Source: Desulfitobacterium chlororespirans DSM 11544
GTDB lineage: Bacteria > Bacillota > Desulfitobacteriia > Desulfitobacteriales > Desulfitobacteriaceae
DNA: 64,000 nucleotides
Direction of reading: 5' to 3'
Assembly: GCF_900143285.1 (NCBI RefSeq)
Contig: NZ_FRDN01000010.1
Coordinates: 124,001-188,000 of the forward strand
Shown piece by piece: positions 9,061 through 18,070 of this stretch. A model generated the notes under the pieces. It ran no database searches. It was not told the origin of the DNA and saw only the letters and a list, made by a program, of their open reading frames with translations. The translations under genes and the position numbers were made by a program. Position 1 is the stretch's first letter. Every line of letters begins with the position of its first letter.

Positions 9061-9600
9061 CTAAGACTTTACGTTAATCACGATGTTGGGTTTGGTCGTC
9101 TTGGAGCTCGGCAATGCGGGAGCATCGGCATTTTGGCCGTGTTTTTGGCGGAGTTCATCAATATCTCCATAGTCAAGACATCTCATAACACAAGCATCCA
9201 CACAAGCGGGGTTTTCTCCTTTAGCCAACAGGTCAGCACACATATCGCATTTACCGACCTTTCCTTCTTCCTCCCGGTATTGGGGAGCGCCGTAAGGACA
9301 GGACCAGGTGCAAAGTCGGCAGCCGATACATTTATCGTAGTGATGAATGACAATGCCATCCTCTTTGCGCTTTTCCAAGGCACCTGTGGGGCAGTTCGCT
9401 ACACACTTGGGTTCCTCACAATGGTTGCAGCTGATGGAGAAATGGAGACGACGAGGATTAGGGAATTTTCCGGTCTCGACATCATAGACCCGGCGATAAC
9501 GGACGCCGACGGCTGAGTCGTTTTTATCTTTACAGGCTACTTGGCAAGCTTTGCAGCCGATACAAGTAGTTTGGTCGTAGTAAAATCCTTTTTGTGCCAA
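9061..9600 (-). CDS. dmsB: DMSO reductase-type electron-transfer subunit, four [4Fe-4S] clusters
   Basis: About 179 residues with four cysteine motifs: CIGCKACQVACK, CNHCEEPKCVANCP, CIGCRLCTWSCPYG and CDMCADLL followed by CVDACVMRC. It is the electron wire between the membrane anchor and the molybdenum subunit, in the DmsB family. The start is either a TTG at 9600 (AAGGAG 9 bases upstream, giving MAQKGFYYDQ) or a GTG at 9606. It lies 16 bases after dmsA. Confidence 0.9.
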   Translation of the reverse strand: MAQKGFYYDQTTCIGCKACQVACKDKNDSAVGVRYRRVYDVETGKFPNPRRLHFSISCNHCEEPKCVANCPTGALEKRKEDGIVIHHYDKCIGCRLCTWSCPYGAPQYREEEGKVGKCDMCADLLAKGENPACVDACVMRCLDYGDIDELRQKHGQNADAPALPSSKTTKPNIVINVKS

Positions 9601-9616
9601 GATCACTCACTCCTTT

Positions 9617-12202
9617 CTATAAAACGATCCGATGGGGCCATTTTACGTCTTCTTCCAAAGGTTCTCCGTTCCATTTTTCAACTTGGCAAATGGTGGAGTT
9701 CCAAGCACCGATTCCTTGTCCGGTGGGAATAGGTCCGGTAAGGATATTATCCGATCCCGCTTTATCCACTTGAGTCTTTTCATCGATTTCTACCCATGTT
9801 CCATGGGGCAGACCGACGACTCCCGGGGCAATCCATTCGACGATATGGGCAGGACGTAAGGTTTTACCATGACTGCTGAAGATAAGGACGGTGTCCCCTT
9901 CTTTGATGCCCCGTTCGACCGCATCCTTAGCAGCCAAGAAGACAGGGTTGGGCCATGCTTCTCTCAGCCAGGATACATTATCGAAGATACTGTGGGAACG
10001 TCTCAGGTAGTGAGGATTGATCACCTGTAGAGGATAATCCCCTTTGACTTTATTCTTGAAGTCTTTATAGGTTGCTTGATAGCCTTCCACTGCGGGATTG
10101 TAGGTGGGAATGGGGCGGATTTCAGTGAACCCTTTGCCGTTGACGAAATCAACCAAAGCCTGACAATGAATTTCCAGTTTACCGCTGGCCGTTTTAAGCG
10201 GATTGGCCACAGGGTCTTTGACAAAGTCTTCATAAGCGATGAAACCAAAATTATCTCCGGGCTTGCGCTCGATCTGGTAAACCCCTTTCGTCTTCAGCTC
10301 CTGATAGGAGATGCGGCCCTGTTGGGGAGTTCCGGCAGCGCCAATTTCTTTGATATCGGCTTCAGTCAAGGTCACCAAAGTCTCCATGGTTTTACCATCG
10401 GCACCAACTACCTTAGCTCCGGCGATTTGGTTGTAGAACATTTGTTTTTCGTCGATGGGCAGAACCTTTTTGGCATCCAGGCCCATTTTCTCAGCTAATT
10501 CATAAGCAATGCGAATATCGCTTTTCGCTTCATAAAGGGGTTCGCTAACTTGACGCCAGAAAACGAGAGCCTCCCGGTTGATGAAGCTGCCGAAACCGCC
10601 GGCTTTTTCCCATTCCGTAGTCACTGGAAGCACGATATCGGCAAACTTACTGTTGGTGGTTAAGAAATGGCTGGTGGAAAGAACAAACTCCACATGACGG
10701 TGAGCTTCAATTCCCTTGGTTTGACCAGAACGGGTTTGGAGGTGGGCTTCCGGGCCATGGTAGATCATTTGGATATTGACATCCCGGACATCGCCTTTTC
10801 CGGCCACATAGTGTCCGTCAAGGATAGCCAGCCACATTTCATTATCGTTGATGGTTTCTTTAATGGGGTTAGCCACAGCAGGGAGTCCATTAGCTCCGGG
10901 TGGAATAAGACTGGGGCCGCCATTGGCTGTGGCATAGTGGCAGCTTACTCCGGTCATAGCGCCGGATCTGCCCATGTTGCCGGTCATAGCGCCGAAGGTC
11001 ATGAACATTTGCGGCCAGGAGTCGGAATTATGGGTACGAGCCGGTCCCCAAGCTGTGAAGAGGGCTACGCGATCTTTTTTAGCAATCTTTAAGGCTAAGT
11101 CGCGGATTCTGTCAGCAGATACTCCGCAAAGTTCTGCTGCCCATTCCGGGGTTTTCGGTGTGTTGTCATAGGTGCCGAGGACATAATCCTTAAAGTTCTC
11201 TTTAGGATCCGCACCCTCCGGCATATGATCGCTGTCAAAACCGACAGTGTACTTGTTTAAGAAATCCCAGTCAACCAATGGATTGGTGGTGGGGTTATCC
11301 TCTTTCAGCAGGGTATAGGCCATTCCTAAAAACAGGGCATGGTCTGTACTGGGCATAACAGGAAGCCACTCAGCATCCAGCAATTCCACGGTATCGGAGT
11401 AGATAGGATCGATGAAAACAAATTCTGCTCCGGCTTTTTTAGCCTGGAGATAGTGATAGGTGGGATTGCCACCGGCACTCCAGGAAGAGTTGCCGCCGAC
11501 GATGACGATCAGCTCAGAATTGCGCAGATCCATCCGGTCGTTGATACTTTGCTCAAAAAATCCTTCGGCCATACCGAATTTTTCAGGACCCCAGCGCCAG
11601 GATCCCCAGGAGCTGGTTCCCCAGGAACCGATATATCCTCCGGCTAAGGAAAGGAGTCGGCCGAAATCACCGGCATTGGAAGCAAAGATACTGCGGTTGC
11701 CGTACTGATCTTTAATGCGGTTGATTTCACTGGCGACGAGTTCATAAGCTTCATCCCAGGAAATACGGACCCATTCATCCCGGCCGCGGAGTTCTTTTTT
11801 GCCGCCGCCTGGTTCCCAATTCTTCCGCTTCATGGGGTACTTAAGGCGATCCACGCCGAATACCTGCATTCTTTGGGAACGTCCCCGGTTACAACCTCTT
11901 TGTTGAGGATAGTCGGGAGTATCCTGGTGAGTGTCATCGGTTTTTTGACGAACCACCACACCCTCCACCACATAGGCTTTGTTGGAGCAACGGCCTCCAC
12001 AGTTATGCCAGCAGGCTACCGGTATCCATTCCCCTTCTTTTCCAGCCAGATCCGCTGAAGCTGTGGTGGAATCTACAGCAGTCAATCCGCACCCGGGAAG
12101 GGTCACCGCTGCTGCCGCTCCGGCTGTCACGGTTGCTGTCCATCCCAGAAAACGTCTTCTGTTCATTGTATAATTCTTTGCTTTATCAATGAGATTAGCC
12201 AC
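9617..12202 (-). CDS. dmsA: DMSO reductase-family molybdopterin catalytic subunit, Tat-exported
   Basis: 861 residues from a GTG at 12202 with GGAGGTG six bases upstream (the frame opens with a TTG at 12217). The N terminus is a Tat signal (NRRRFLGW, then a hydrophobic AGAAAAVTLPGCG). An Fe-S motif C-x3-C-x3-C follows at about residues 64-72, with a fourth Cys in RGCNRGRSQRM. Typical molybdopterin-binding stretches are present (SNAGDFGRL, GSWGTSSWGSW, LPVTTEWEKAGG). It acts outside the membrane, reducing an S- or N-oxide or another oxyanion. The exact substrate is not decidable, because Desulfitobacterium carries many paralogues. Confidence 0.87.
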   Translation of the reverse strand: MANLIDKAKNYTMNRRRFLGWTATVTAGAAAAVTLPGCGLTAVDSTTASADLAGKEGEWIPVACWHNCGGRCSNKAYVVEGVVVRQKTDDTHQDTPDYPQQRGCNRGRSQRMQVFGVDRLKYPMKRKNWEPGGGKKELRGRDEWVRISWDEAYELVASEINRIKDQYGNRSIFASNAGDFGRLLSLAGGYIGSWGTSSWGSWRWGPEKFGMAEGFFEQSINDRMDLRNSELIVIVGGNSSWSAGGNPTYHYLQAKKAGAEFVFIDPIYSDTVELLDAEWLPVMPSTDHALFLGMAYTLLKEDNPTTNPLVDWDFLNKYTVGFDSDHMPEGADPKENFKDYVLGTYDNTPKTPEWAAELCGVSADRIRDLALKIAKKDRVALFTAWGPARTHNSDSWPQMFMTFGAMTGNMGRSGAMTGVSCHYATANGGPSLIPPGANGLPAVANPIKETINDNEMWLAILDGHYVAGKGDVRDVNIQMIYHGPEAHLQTRSGQTKGIEAHRHVEFVLSTSHFLTTNSKFADIVLPVTTEWEKAGGFGSFINREALVFWRQVSEPLYEAKSDIRIAYELAEKMGLDAKKVLPIDEKQMFYNQIAGAKVVGADGKTMETLVTLTEADIKEIGAAGTPQQGRISYQELKTKGVYQIERKPGDNFGFIAYEDFVKDPVANPLKTASGKLEIHCQALVDFVNGKGFTEIRPIPTYNPAVEGYQATYKDFKNKVKGDYPLQVINPHYLRRSHSIFDNVSWLREAWPNPVFLAAKDAVERGIKEGDTVLIFSSHGKTLRPAHIVEWIAPGVVGLPHGTWVEIDEKTQVDKAGSDNILTGPIPTGQGIGAWNSTICQVEKWNGEPLEEDVKWPHRIVL

Positions 12203-12218
12203 CTTATTCACCTCCAAA

Positions 12219-12920
12219 TTATTTCACACAACACTGAGTACTATCCATAAGCTCTTCAAGAGCCTCTAGATCCAAAGTCAGGAATCCTTTAAGAATCTTA
12301 GCGATGCCAGGATAAAAACTGGATTGAGCATTTTCCCTGATCTTAAGGGCCAATTCAGGAACCCACTGCAGTAAATGGTTTTCTAAAAAATCTTTTTGAT
12401 CGGTAAAGATCTGCTGCAGTTTCTCTATATTCCCTTCATTCATGGCTTGCCGGGCCTGCACAGTGAGCTGATACATAAAGTCCAGCTCCAGCCCAAGATG
12501 ATCATCGGCTTCCTGCATAAAATTTCTGGGCAGGAATTGATACTTGAGATAGGCCTGCCGAACTTTGAGAGTCTGTTCTTGGAAAAGAAGCCTTTCTTTG
12601 CTCAGATAGGCTGATTCCCAAAGTGGAGCAGGGAGCCGGTCAGGGCCGATGAACATACGGGTATAATCCCAATGCAGGGAATCAAAAACCTCCGCTTTTG
12701 TTAAATCCTTCTCATGGATCAAGGCAAGAATTTGCTCTACGCCTTCTCTGATATCTTGCTGCTCCTCCTGAAAAGGAAAATTCTCAAGTAAACTTCCATC
12801 ATTTAAAAAGGTGAGAAATTCAAGAGTAGGTTCCTGCAGAAAAGCTCTTCGTAATACATCATAAATAAAGGCTCGGGTTTCAAGTAAGGGTTCAATCTGT
12901 GAAATATTGTTTTTGTTCAT
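12219..12920 (-). CDS. dmsD: TorD/DmsD-family molybdoenzyme chaperone
   Basis: 233 residues, all helical in character. The family signature is present as EADDHLGLELDFM, preceded by MFIGPDRLPAPLWESAYL. Such proteins bind the Tat signal of their partner and hold the enzyme for cofactor insertion. It is first in the operon, 16 bases before the catalytic subunit, so it is probably dedicated to that subunit. The ATG follows AAAGGGGGG. Confidence 0.88.
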   Translation of the reverse strand: MNKNNISQIEPLLETRAFIYDVLRRAFLQEPTLEFLTFLNDGSLLENFPFQEEQQDIREGVEQILALIHEKDLTKAEVFDSLHWDYTRMFIGPDRLPAPLWESAYLSKERLLFQEQTLKVRQAYLKYQFLPRNFMQEADDHLGLELDFMYQLTVQARQAMNEGNIEKLQQIFTDQKDFLENHLLQWVPELALKIRENAQSSFYPGIAKILKGFLTLDLEALEELMDSTQCCVK

Positions 12921-12962
12921 TTTTTCACCCCCCTTTGTAATCTCATTATCCCAGAAAAGGAT

Positions 12963-12978
12963 TTGTACGAAGTTACAA
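12963..12978. promoter_or_regulatory. CRP/FNR-like palindrome upstream of dmsD
   Basis: TTGTA-N6-TACAA is a perfect 5-bp-arm palindrome with 16-bp CRP/FNR geometry, 43-58 bp before the chaperone start. It may be an operator for an FNR/CprK-type regulator of the dms operon. No regulator of that type is in the window. Confidence 0.4.
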
Positions 12979-13068
12979 AAATTACGACATATTTTTTTGT
13001 AGTTTCTTTGAATATTTAGAATTAATATAAAATATAAATTACTCCTTATTCAATAGAACTACAGAAAA

Positions 13069-13108
13069 GCTGTAGTCAGAAGAAATTTATCCTTTCCTTG
13101 ACTACAGC
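13069..13108 (-). terminator. Inverted repeat after the second molybdoenzyme operon, possible terminator
   Basis: GCTGTAGTCA and TGACTACAGC are perfect 10-bp arms separated by 20 bases. On the minus strand TTTTC follows, a weak T-tract. It lies 75 bases past the last stop. Confidence 0.55.
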
Positions 13109-13144
13109 CTTGAAGATTCCATGGCTTTCCTACTATATTAATTG

Positions 13145-13207
13145 TTAAGCCAATATCATTTAATTTTTTAAGCCAATACCGTTTAATTTTTAAGCCAATA
13201 CCGTTTT
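13145..13207. repeat. Three tandem 22-23-bp repeats across a stop codon
   Basis: The unit AAGCCAATAYCRTTTAATTTT recurs at 13147, 13170 and 13192. The third copy encodes the last residues (RYWLKN) and the stop of the Fe-S subunit, and the other two lie downstream. It looks like slippage duplication of the gene end. Confidence 0.7.
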
Positions 13208-13731
13208 TTTTCTTTAGGAGGATAAAAGCGTATAGAAGGTTTGGTGAGCCGGATATCCGGAAATCCTTCCACCGTCGGCACCGTATCCTTCTCATTATAT
13301 TTATCAAACTCATGGACTTGCAGGGCTCCGGTCGGGCAAGCGGTGACGCAGGCCGGAAGCAGGCCGGCCTTTTGCCGGTCAATGCAGTAATCGCATTTGC
13401 TGGTTCTGTCGGCGACGGGGTCGAACTGGGGCGCCCCATAAGGGCAGGCTCCTACACAGGTTTGGCAGCCTGCACAGCGATTGGAATCGATAAGCACGAT
13501 GCCATCCCTTCTTTTAATATAGGCATGCTCCGGACAGACCCGAAAACATTCCGGACTTGAGCAGTGATTGCAGGAAATGGAGAGGTAGTGCCCTTCACCA
13601 GTGTTGGTGACCCGGCGCCAGGATACTCCAGCCGCTGTCTTGTTTTCATTTTTGCAGGCGAGGACACAGGAATGGCAGCCAATGCAGCGATCCACATTGA
13701 AAAGAAACCCTTTGGTGCTGAGCTTGGTCAT
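13183..13731 (-). CDS. DmsB-like four-cluster ferredoxin subunit
   Basis: 182 residues with CIGCHSCVLACK, CNHCSSPECFRVCP, CAGCQTCVGACPYG and CDYCIDRQK followed by CVTACPTGAL, giving four [4Fe-4S] sites. Its start overlaps the stop of the molybdopterin gene (ATGA), so the two are translationally coupled. No signal peptide is visible and no membrane anchor gene follows, so electrons must arrive from a soluble donor or an anchor encoded elsewhere. Confidence 0.88.
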   Translation of the reverse strand: MTKLSTKGFLFNVDRCIGCHSCVLACKNENKTAAGVSWRRVTNTGEGHYLSISCNHCSSPECFRVCPEHAYIKRRDGIVLIDSNRCAGCQTCVGACPYGAPQFDPVADRTSKCDYCIDRQKAGLLPACVTACPTGALQVHEFDKYNEKDTVPTVEGFPDIRLTKPSIRFYPPKEKKRYWLKN

Positions 13732-15764
13732 TTCTTTTTCACCTCTACCCAGGAATCATAGAGGGCTGCCCCACGGGCTCCCGTCGTATGAATCCCCATA
13801 TCCGTATTTTGCCCGGTCAGCAATTGGTTGGTGGTTTCCCCCTGAGTCATGACTACAACTCCCTGTGGGAGGTAAGCACTAATTTCCACTCTTCGAGAAC
13901 AGGAGCCCCGATCATTAAATACTATGACATGATCTTTGGCTTTGAGTCCCCGCTGCTCTGCGTCCAGAGGGTTGATCTCCACGGTGTCCGTCTTTTCCTC
14001 AAGGTTCAGCCAGCTTAACTCCCGATATTGGGAGTGAAGCCTCAACAAGCTCTGGGGGGTGAGCAAACGCAAAGGATAAGGCGGTTCAATCCTTTGTTCC
14101 TGAAAACGCACCAAGGCGGGCAACTGGTTCTCTTTGGCGTCTTTGGACATCAGCTGGAATTTTCCGGTCTCCGTAGGATAGCTTTGGCCATCCCTGGCCA
14201 CCCCGTTCAGTCTATATTTGCGGGGGCCCTCAAGGAGCTCCTGCCAAGTGTCGATCTCCAATCGTTCCCTGATCTCCGGGGTCAGCTCTCCTTCAATCCA
14301 GTCCAAAGCGCTTAATTGCCAGGGAAAGCTGGAAAAACCGGGCCGGAGCTTGTTCAGAACTTGGGTCAGGCTGCGGGCGATCTCCAGGTCACTGCGCGCT
14401 TCGTAAAAAGGCGGGATAGCCTTTTGATTGATGGAGATCCATTGGTGCCAGTAGCCGGCATGCAGATCATACTCTTCAAAAGGGCTGGCCGCGGGCAAAA
14501 CGATGTCGGCCTGGGCCGTGGTTTCATTCATGAACAAATCCACCACCACCATGAGCTCCAATTGGTTGACGAGCTTTTGCCAATATTGAAAATTCTGGCC
14601 CTGGCTGAAAGGATTATGGCCTGCCAGCCAGAGGAGCTTGAGGGGAGGATTTTCCAAAGCCAGAGCCTCTTGAGCAAAATGGATAATATTGAGGCTTCGT
14701 ACAGAGGCCTTTTCCTGCTCGGTGGGACGGGGAAAGTTTTTAATATGAAGGGGAAAGATATCGAGGAAATTAAAATAGTATAATCCCCCGCCTTGTTGGT
14801 TCTGATTCTTGGTTAAAGTAACCAAGGCATCGATGCCCCGTACGCTCTGGCCCCCATTGGAATAACGCTGCAGACCAAATCCTACCCAGGTAGCGCAGGG
14901 CGATTCCAGATATATTTCAGCCAACTCTCTGATTCCCTCAAGAGGCACTCCGGTGATGGCACTGGCTTCTTCAAGAGAAACCTCCTCCTGCAGATAGCTT
15001 GCAAAAACATCCCAGCCATGAACATGCTCTTGAATATAATCCATATCCAGGCGATCCATTTGCCATAAATATTTGAGAGCGGCCATAGCCAGCAGCCCGT
15101 CGGTACCCGGCCGAATCTGCAGGTAACTGTCTCCTTGAGCAGCCGTGGGGGTAAACAAGGTGTCGACGACCAACAGCTTAGCCCCTTTATCTCTGGCCCG
15201 ATTGATAAAATTCCACTGATGGACAGCAGTACGGGCAGGATTAACTCCCCACAGCACAATGCCCCTGGCTTTGGCCATATCCTCGGGATCCCGCAGCAGC
15301 TCCCCCTGGCCCCGATTATAGTTCAGTGCATCCCCTCCGGCCGACAAGCATAAATCACCATGGACCTTGGTGTATGATCCCAGGCCCCTGAACATTCCTT
15401 CCGTGGCGTAATGGAGAATTCCCAGGTTGCCGGAGAATTTATTATAGCCGCAGGCCAGATTCGAACCGTAACGGTCGTGAAGCTCGATCATTTTTGAGGC
15501 TATGAGCTCCAAGGCCTCATCCCAGCTTAGGCGCTGCCAATTCCCTGAACCTCTGGGGAATTGGCGCAAAGGATACTTCAGACGCCGCGGGCTGTAGACA
15601 TATTCCGTGTAGGCATAGCCCTTGGCACAGAGCCGGCCGCGAGTATAACTATGCTTAGGATTCCCCTCAACCTTAAGGAGCTTCCCGTTTTCCACAGTGG
15701 AGAGAATCCCGCAAGTTCCATAACAATTACGAGGGCAGACATTATGGAAAATTTGCTTAGCCAT
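13728..15764 (-). CDS. Molybdopterin oxidoreductase, cytoplasmic DMSO reductase-family member
   Basis: 678 residues, shorter than the dmsA product, with no Tat signal: the Fe-S motif CPRNCYGTCG begins at residue 9. The fourth cysteine is in GRLCAKGY. Molybdopterin-domain motifs include WGVNPARTAVHQW, IRPGTDGLLAMA and LPAASPFEEYD. The absence of a leader implies a cytoplasmic enzyme. GDLCLSAGG is a candidate region for the metal ligand. The substrate is unknown; possibilities include an N- or S-oxide, a sulfur compound or a hydroxylated aromatic. A PucR-type regulator lies directly upstream (2-base gap) and probably controls it. Confidence 0.85.
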   Translation of the reverse strand: MAKQIFHNVCPRNCYGTCGILSTVENGKLLKVEGNPKHSYTRGRLCAKGYAYTEYVYSPRRLKYPLRQFPRGSGNWQRLSWDEALELIASKMIELHDRYGSNLACGYNKFSGNLGILHYATEGMFRGLGSYTKVHGDLCLSAGGDALNYNRGQGELLRDPEDMAKARGIVLWGVNPARTAVHQWNFINRARDKGAKLLVVDTLFTPTAAQGDSYLQIRPGTDGLLAMAALKYLWQMDRLDMDYIQEHVHGWDVFASYLQEEVSLEEASAITGVPLEGIRELAEIYLESPCATWVGFGLQRYSNGGQSVRGIDALVTLTKNQNQQGGGLYYFNFLDIFPLHIKNFPRPTEQEKASVRSLNIIHFAQEALALENPPLKLLWLAGHNPFSQGQNFQYWQKLVNQLELMVVVDLFMNETTAQADIVLPAASPFEEYDLHAGYWHQWISINQKAIPPFYEARSDLEIARSLTQVLNKLRPGFSSFPWQLSALDWIEGELTPEIRERLEIDTWQELLEGPRKYRLNGVARDGQSYPTETGKFQLMSKDAKENQLPALVRFQEQRIEPPYPLRLLTPQSLLRLHSQYRELSWLNLEEKTDTVEINPLDAEQRGLKAKDHVIVFNDRGSCSRRVEISAYLPQGVVVMTQGETTNQLLTGQNTDMGIHTTGARGAALYDSWVEVKKK

Positions 15765-15766
15765 GT

Positions 15767-16990
15767 TTATATCCTCTCCTTAGAATGGATTAAATGTTTG
15801 ATCTTAAAGGCGATGACCAGAGATACCCTGGTATCAAAATCCTCCAGATCCAGATCCAAAATCTCCTCGATCCGTTTGAGCCGATAGCGAAGGGAGTTGG
15901 GATGAAGGAAAAGAGCGTCGGCCGTAGCCTTCAAATCACAATGATGCACAAGATAGCTCTCCAGGGTTTCGATCAGCTCATTTTTTTGCTTATCCTGAAC
16001 TTCCAGCTCGGCTAAAATCTCCCGATAGAACTCCAGCAATTCCTGTTTATCATGGCTGTAAAGAATTCTTTCTACTCCCAGTTCCCGAAAATAAACGATG
16101 GGGCCTTTATCTTTAAGGAGGACACTAAGCTTAACGGCTACCTTTGCCTCCTGATAGCTGCGAAATAGTTCTGAAGGCTGCTCATATCTCCTGCCCACTC
16201 CCACCCGAATCACCCGGGGTGCCAGGCGTTCTTCTGCCTGAGCCAGCACTTGATTGATGATCATATTTAAATACGCCTTAAAATCACGGCGCTTTCTGGC
16301 TTCAACAGGCAGGGCTAAGACGACTTCTTCGTTTTTCTCCATAAGAATCACCGTTTTATCCAGGGATTGAACTACGGATTGAATAATGTCATGAAGGGTG
16401 GTGACAAGATAATGATCCTGAGAATAGGACTCGTAATCCTCCAGCTCAAAGGCTGTGACCACATGGGGCAGACTTAAATCCCAGCCCCACAGCTGGCCTC
16501 TGGCGATAATATCCTCATTATCTTCAATATTGCCATAGAGCAAATCAAACAGAAAAGCATCCTGATAGTTGCGGCTGTTCTCCAAAAGCTCCGCCCTTTT
16601 TTGCAGTTCCAGAACAAAGACATTGCGCGCCTGATGAATCAGCACTTTAAGCCGGTTGTCTTCATCGGCTCCCGGATCGCATATAAACAGAAAGCCCAAG
16701 CGTTTGGTGCCATGACTAAGCTCAACAACCAGAGCCTCCATCTTTTTCCCCCCGGCCTGGAGTTGAGCTCGTCCAGGAACAGGAGGCTGGAGAGGCAAGA
16801 CAGCGAAGAATTCCCCTTGGCTGAATCCTTCACTGAAGGTGGATTCCAAAACCCGGTTTGACGTGTTGGCGATCATAACTTCTCTGTGAACAAAATGAGC
16901 AGCGCTGTCGGCAAGCTCTTTAAGACCACCACCCTGAACCAGCTTATTCAATAGTTCGTTTTGCAGTTGCAAGGATTCTTCGACCATCAT
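15767..16990 (-). CDS. PucR/CdaR-type transcriptional regulator
   Basis: 407 residues. The C-terminal 60 residues form the PucR-type HTH (SYLVHHCDLKATADALFLH, then NSLRYRLKRIEEILDLD). A central GGDEF-like fold typical of this family is likely, and the N-terminal 150 residues look GAF-like. Members usually activate nearby catabolic genes in response to a small molecule. It has a strong site (GGAGGAGG) and sits immediately upstream of the cytoplasmic molybdoenzyme genes on the same strand, so it is probably their regulator. No membrane segment or phosphoacceptor is seen. Confidence 0.83.
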   Translation of the reverse strand: MMVEESLQLQNELLNKLVQGGGLKELADSAAHFVHREVMIANTSNRVLESTFSEGFSQGEFFAVLPLQPPVPGRAQLQAGGKKMEALVVELSHGTKRLGFLFICDPGADEDNRLKVLIHQARNVFVLELQKRAELLENSRNYQDAFLFDLLYGNIEDNEDIIARGQLWGWDLSLPHVVTAFELEDYESYSQDHYLVTTLHDIIQSVVQSLDKTVILMEKNEEVVLALPVEARKRRDFKAYLNMIINQVLAQAEERLAPRVIRVGVGRRYEQPSELFRSYQEAKVAVKLSVLLKDKGPIVYFRELGVERILYSHDKQELLEFYREILAELEVQDKQKNELIETLESYLVHHCDLKATADALFLHPNSLRYRLKRIEEILDLDLEDFDTRVSLVIAFKIKHLIHSKERI

Positions 16991-17106
16991 AACCTTCCTC
17001 CTCCCTGAGCCTCTCTTTTAAGAACATTATACACTATTTTAGAATTATTCTAAAGTTTCTATTTTATCTACTAATGTAAAAAACTGAACTCCCCTCTTCA
17101 CCATTG

Positions 17107-17153
17107 CAAAAAGGAGGGACGGTCACTACCTTTTCGATAGTTGTCGCCTCTCC
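17107..17153 (-). terminator. Terminator after the DUF1847 gene
   Basis: The minus-strand stem GGAGAGGCG...ACTATC pairs imperfectly with GGTAGT...CGTCCCTCC and is followed by TTTTT. It lies about 60 bases past the stop. Confidence 0.6.
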
Positions 17154-17215
17154 TTTAGGATACACAATTTTTCGCAATTAATATGTGGTTTAAATCACTC
17201 ATAGGGATAATATTA

Positions 17216-17872
17216 TTAAAGGTCACCTTCCTGGAGCAATCTTCTGTAGTAAAAGCCGCTGGCGTATAAAGCTGCCGCCGGATTATGCCCCAACACTCTG
17301 TCTTTGGTGATCAGTGTGGTAACAGGAGCTTCGGAATATTTGATAAACAGGGAATCATGCCCTACACATAGCCCTACGATCACATTCAGATCGGTTTTTT
17401 CTTCATTAAGAAGAGTGGCTTGCAGGACAGGGTTGCATAAGGACTCATGACATCCCTTATTCACCTTGAGTTCTTCAGGCACCCCCACTTGGGTTTTGTC
17501 CACCGCACCTACTTTACAGATGATACCGTAGCTTTCCAATCCCTTTGCTTTAAGAATCTTGGTAAAGATTTTGGCTTCGCTCATCAGCCCCACACAGGTA
17601 GCTATGCCGATCTTTTTCGCCCCGATTCGTTTGGCAAAGGCAATGATTTCTTCCACCCGGGTGAGTTTGCCATAATAGGTCCCTTCGATTTCGGCGGCCG
17701 CATTGGAGAGTTTGGCCACCAAGTCGTCCTTACGGTACAGTTCATTGATCCCCTCGATGGTTTCTTCAGGGGTATGGGTTGTTAAACAGAATTGAGGAAA
17801 GATCTTATCTTTCTTATGGCAATTTAAAAGTGCACAATCCGTGCAGCTCAACTTTTTATCCTCTTGAGTCAT
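17216..17872 (-). CDS. DUF1847 cysteine-rich metal-binding protein
   Basis: 218 residues from the ATG at 17872, which follows GAAGGAG by 9 bases (an ATG at 17893 has no site). The N-terminal CTDCALLNCHK motif and later cysteines (IATCVGLM, GIICKVGAVD, GCHESLCNP, LCVGHDSLF) mark the DUF1847 family, predicted to bind metal or Fe-S. The function is unknown. It stands alone between two terminators. Confidence 0.75.
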   Translation of the reverse strand: MTQEDKKLSCTDCALLNCHKKDKIFPQFCLTTHTPEETIEGINELYRKDDLVAKLSNAAAEIEGTYYGKLTRVEEIIAFAKRIGAKKIGIATCVGLMSEAKIFTKILKAKGLESYGIICKVGAVDKTQVGVPEELKVNKGCHESLCNPVLQATLLNEEKTDLNVIVGLCVGHDSLFIKYSEAPVTTLITKDRVLGHNPAAALYASGFYYRRLLQEGDL

Positions 17873-17997
17873 TGAACCATTCTCCTTCTCCATTTACTTA
17901 TATTTTACTCCATGTGCCTAGGCAAAGTACCAGAAGATAATCTCTAGCTTAATTGTAAGATCTTAAGGCTTAAAACTCAAGGAAATTTCAGACACAG

Positions 17998-18024
17998 AAA
18001 AGCAGGGCTCTCATCACCCTGCTT
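17998..18024 (-). terminator. Terminator of the serC-serA-DUF1015 operon
   Basis: The minus-strand arms AGCAGGG and CCCTGCT are followed by TTTT. It lies 47 bases after the DUF1015 stop. Confidence 0.8.
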
Positions 18025-18070
18025 TCTATTGTCTCGTATTTAAATGAAGCAAAAGAACCGTTCCTCTGCC

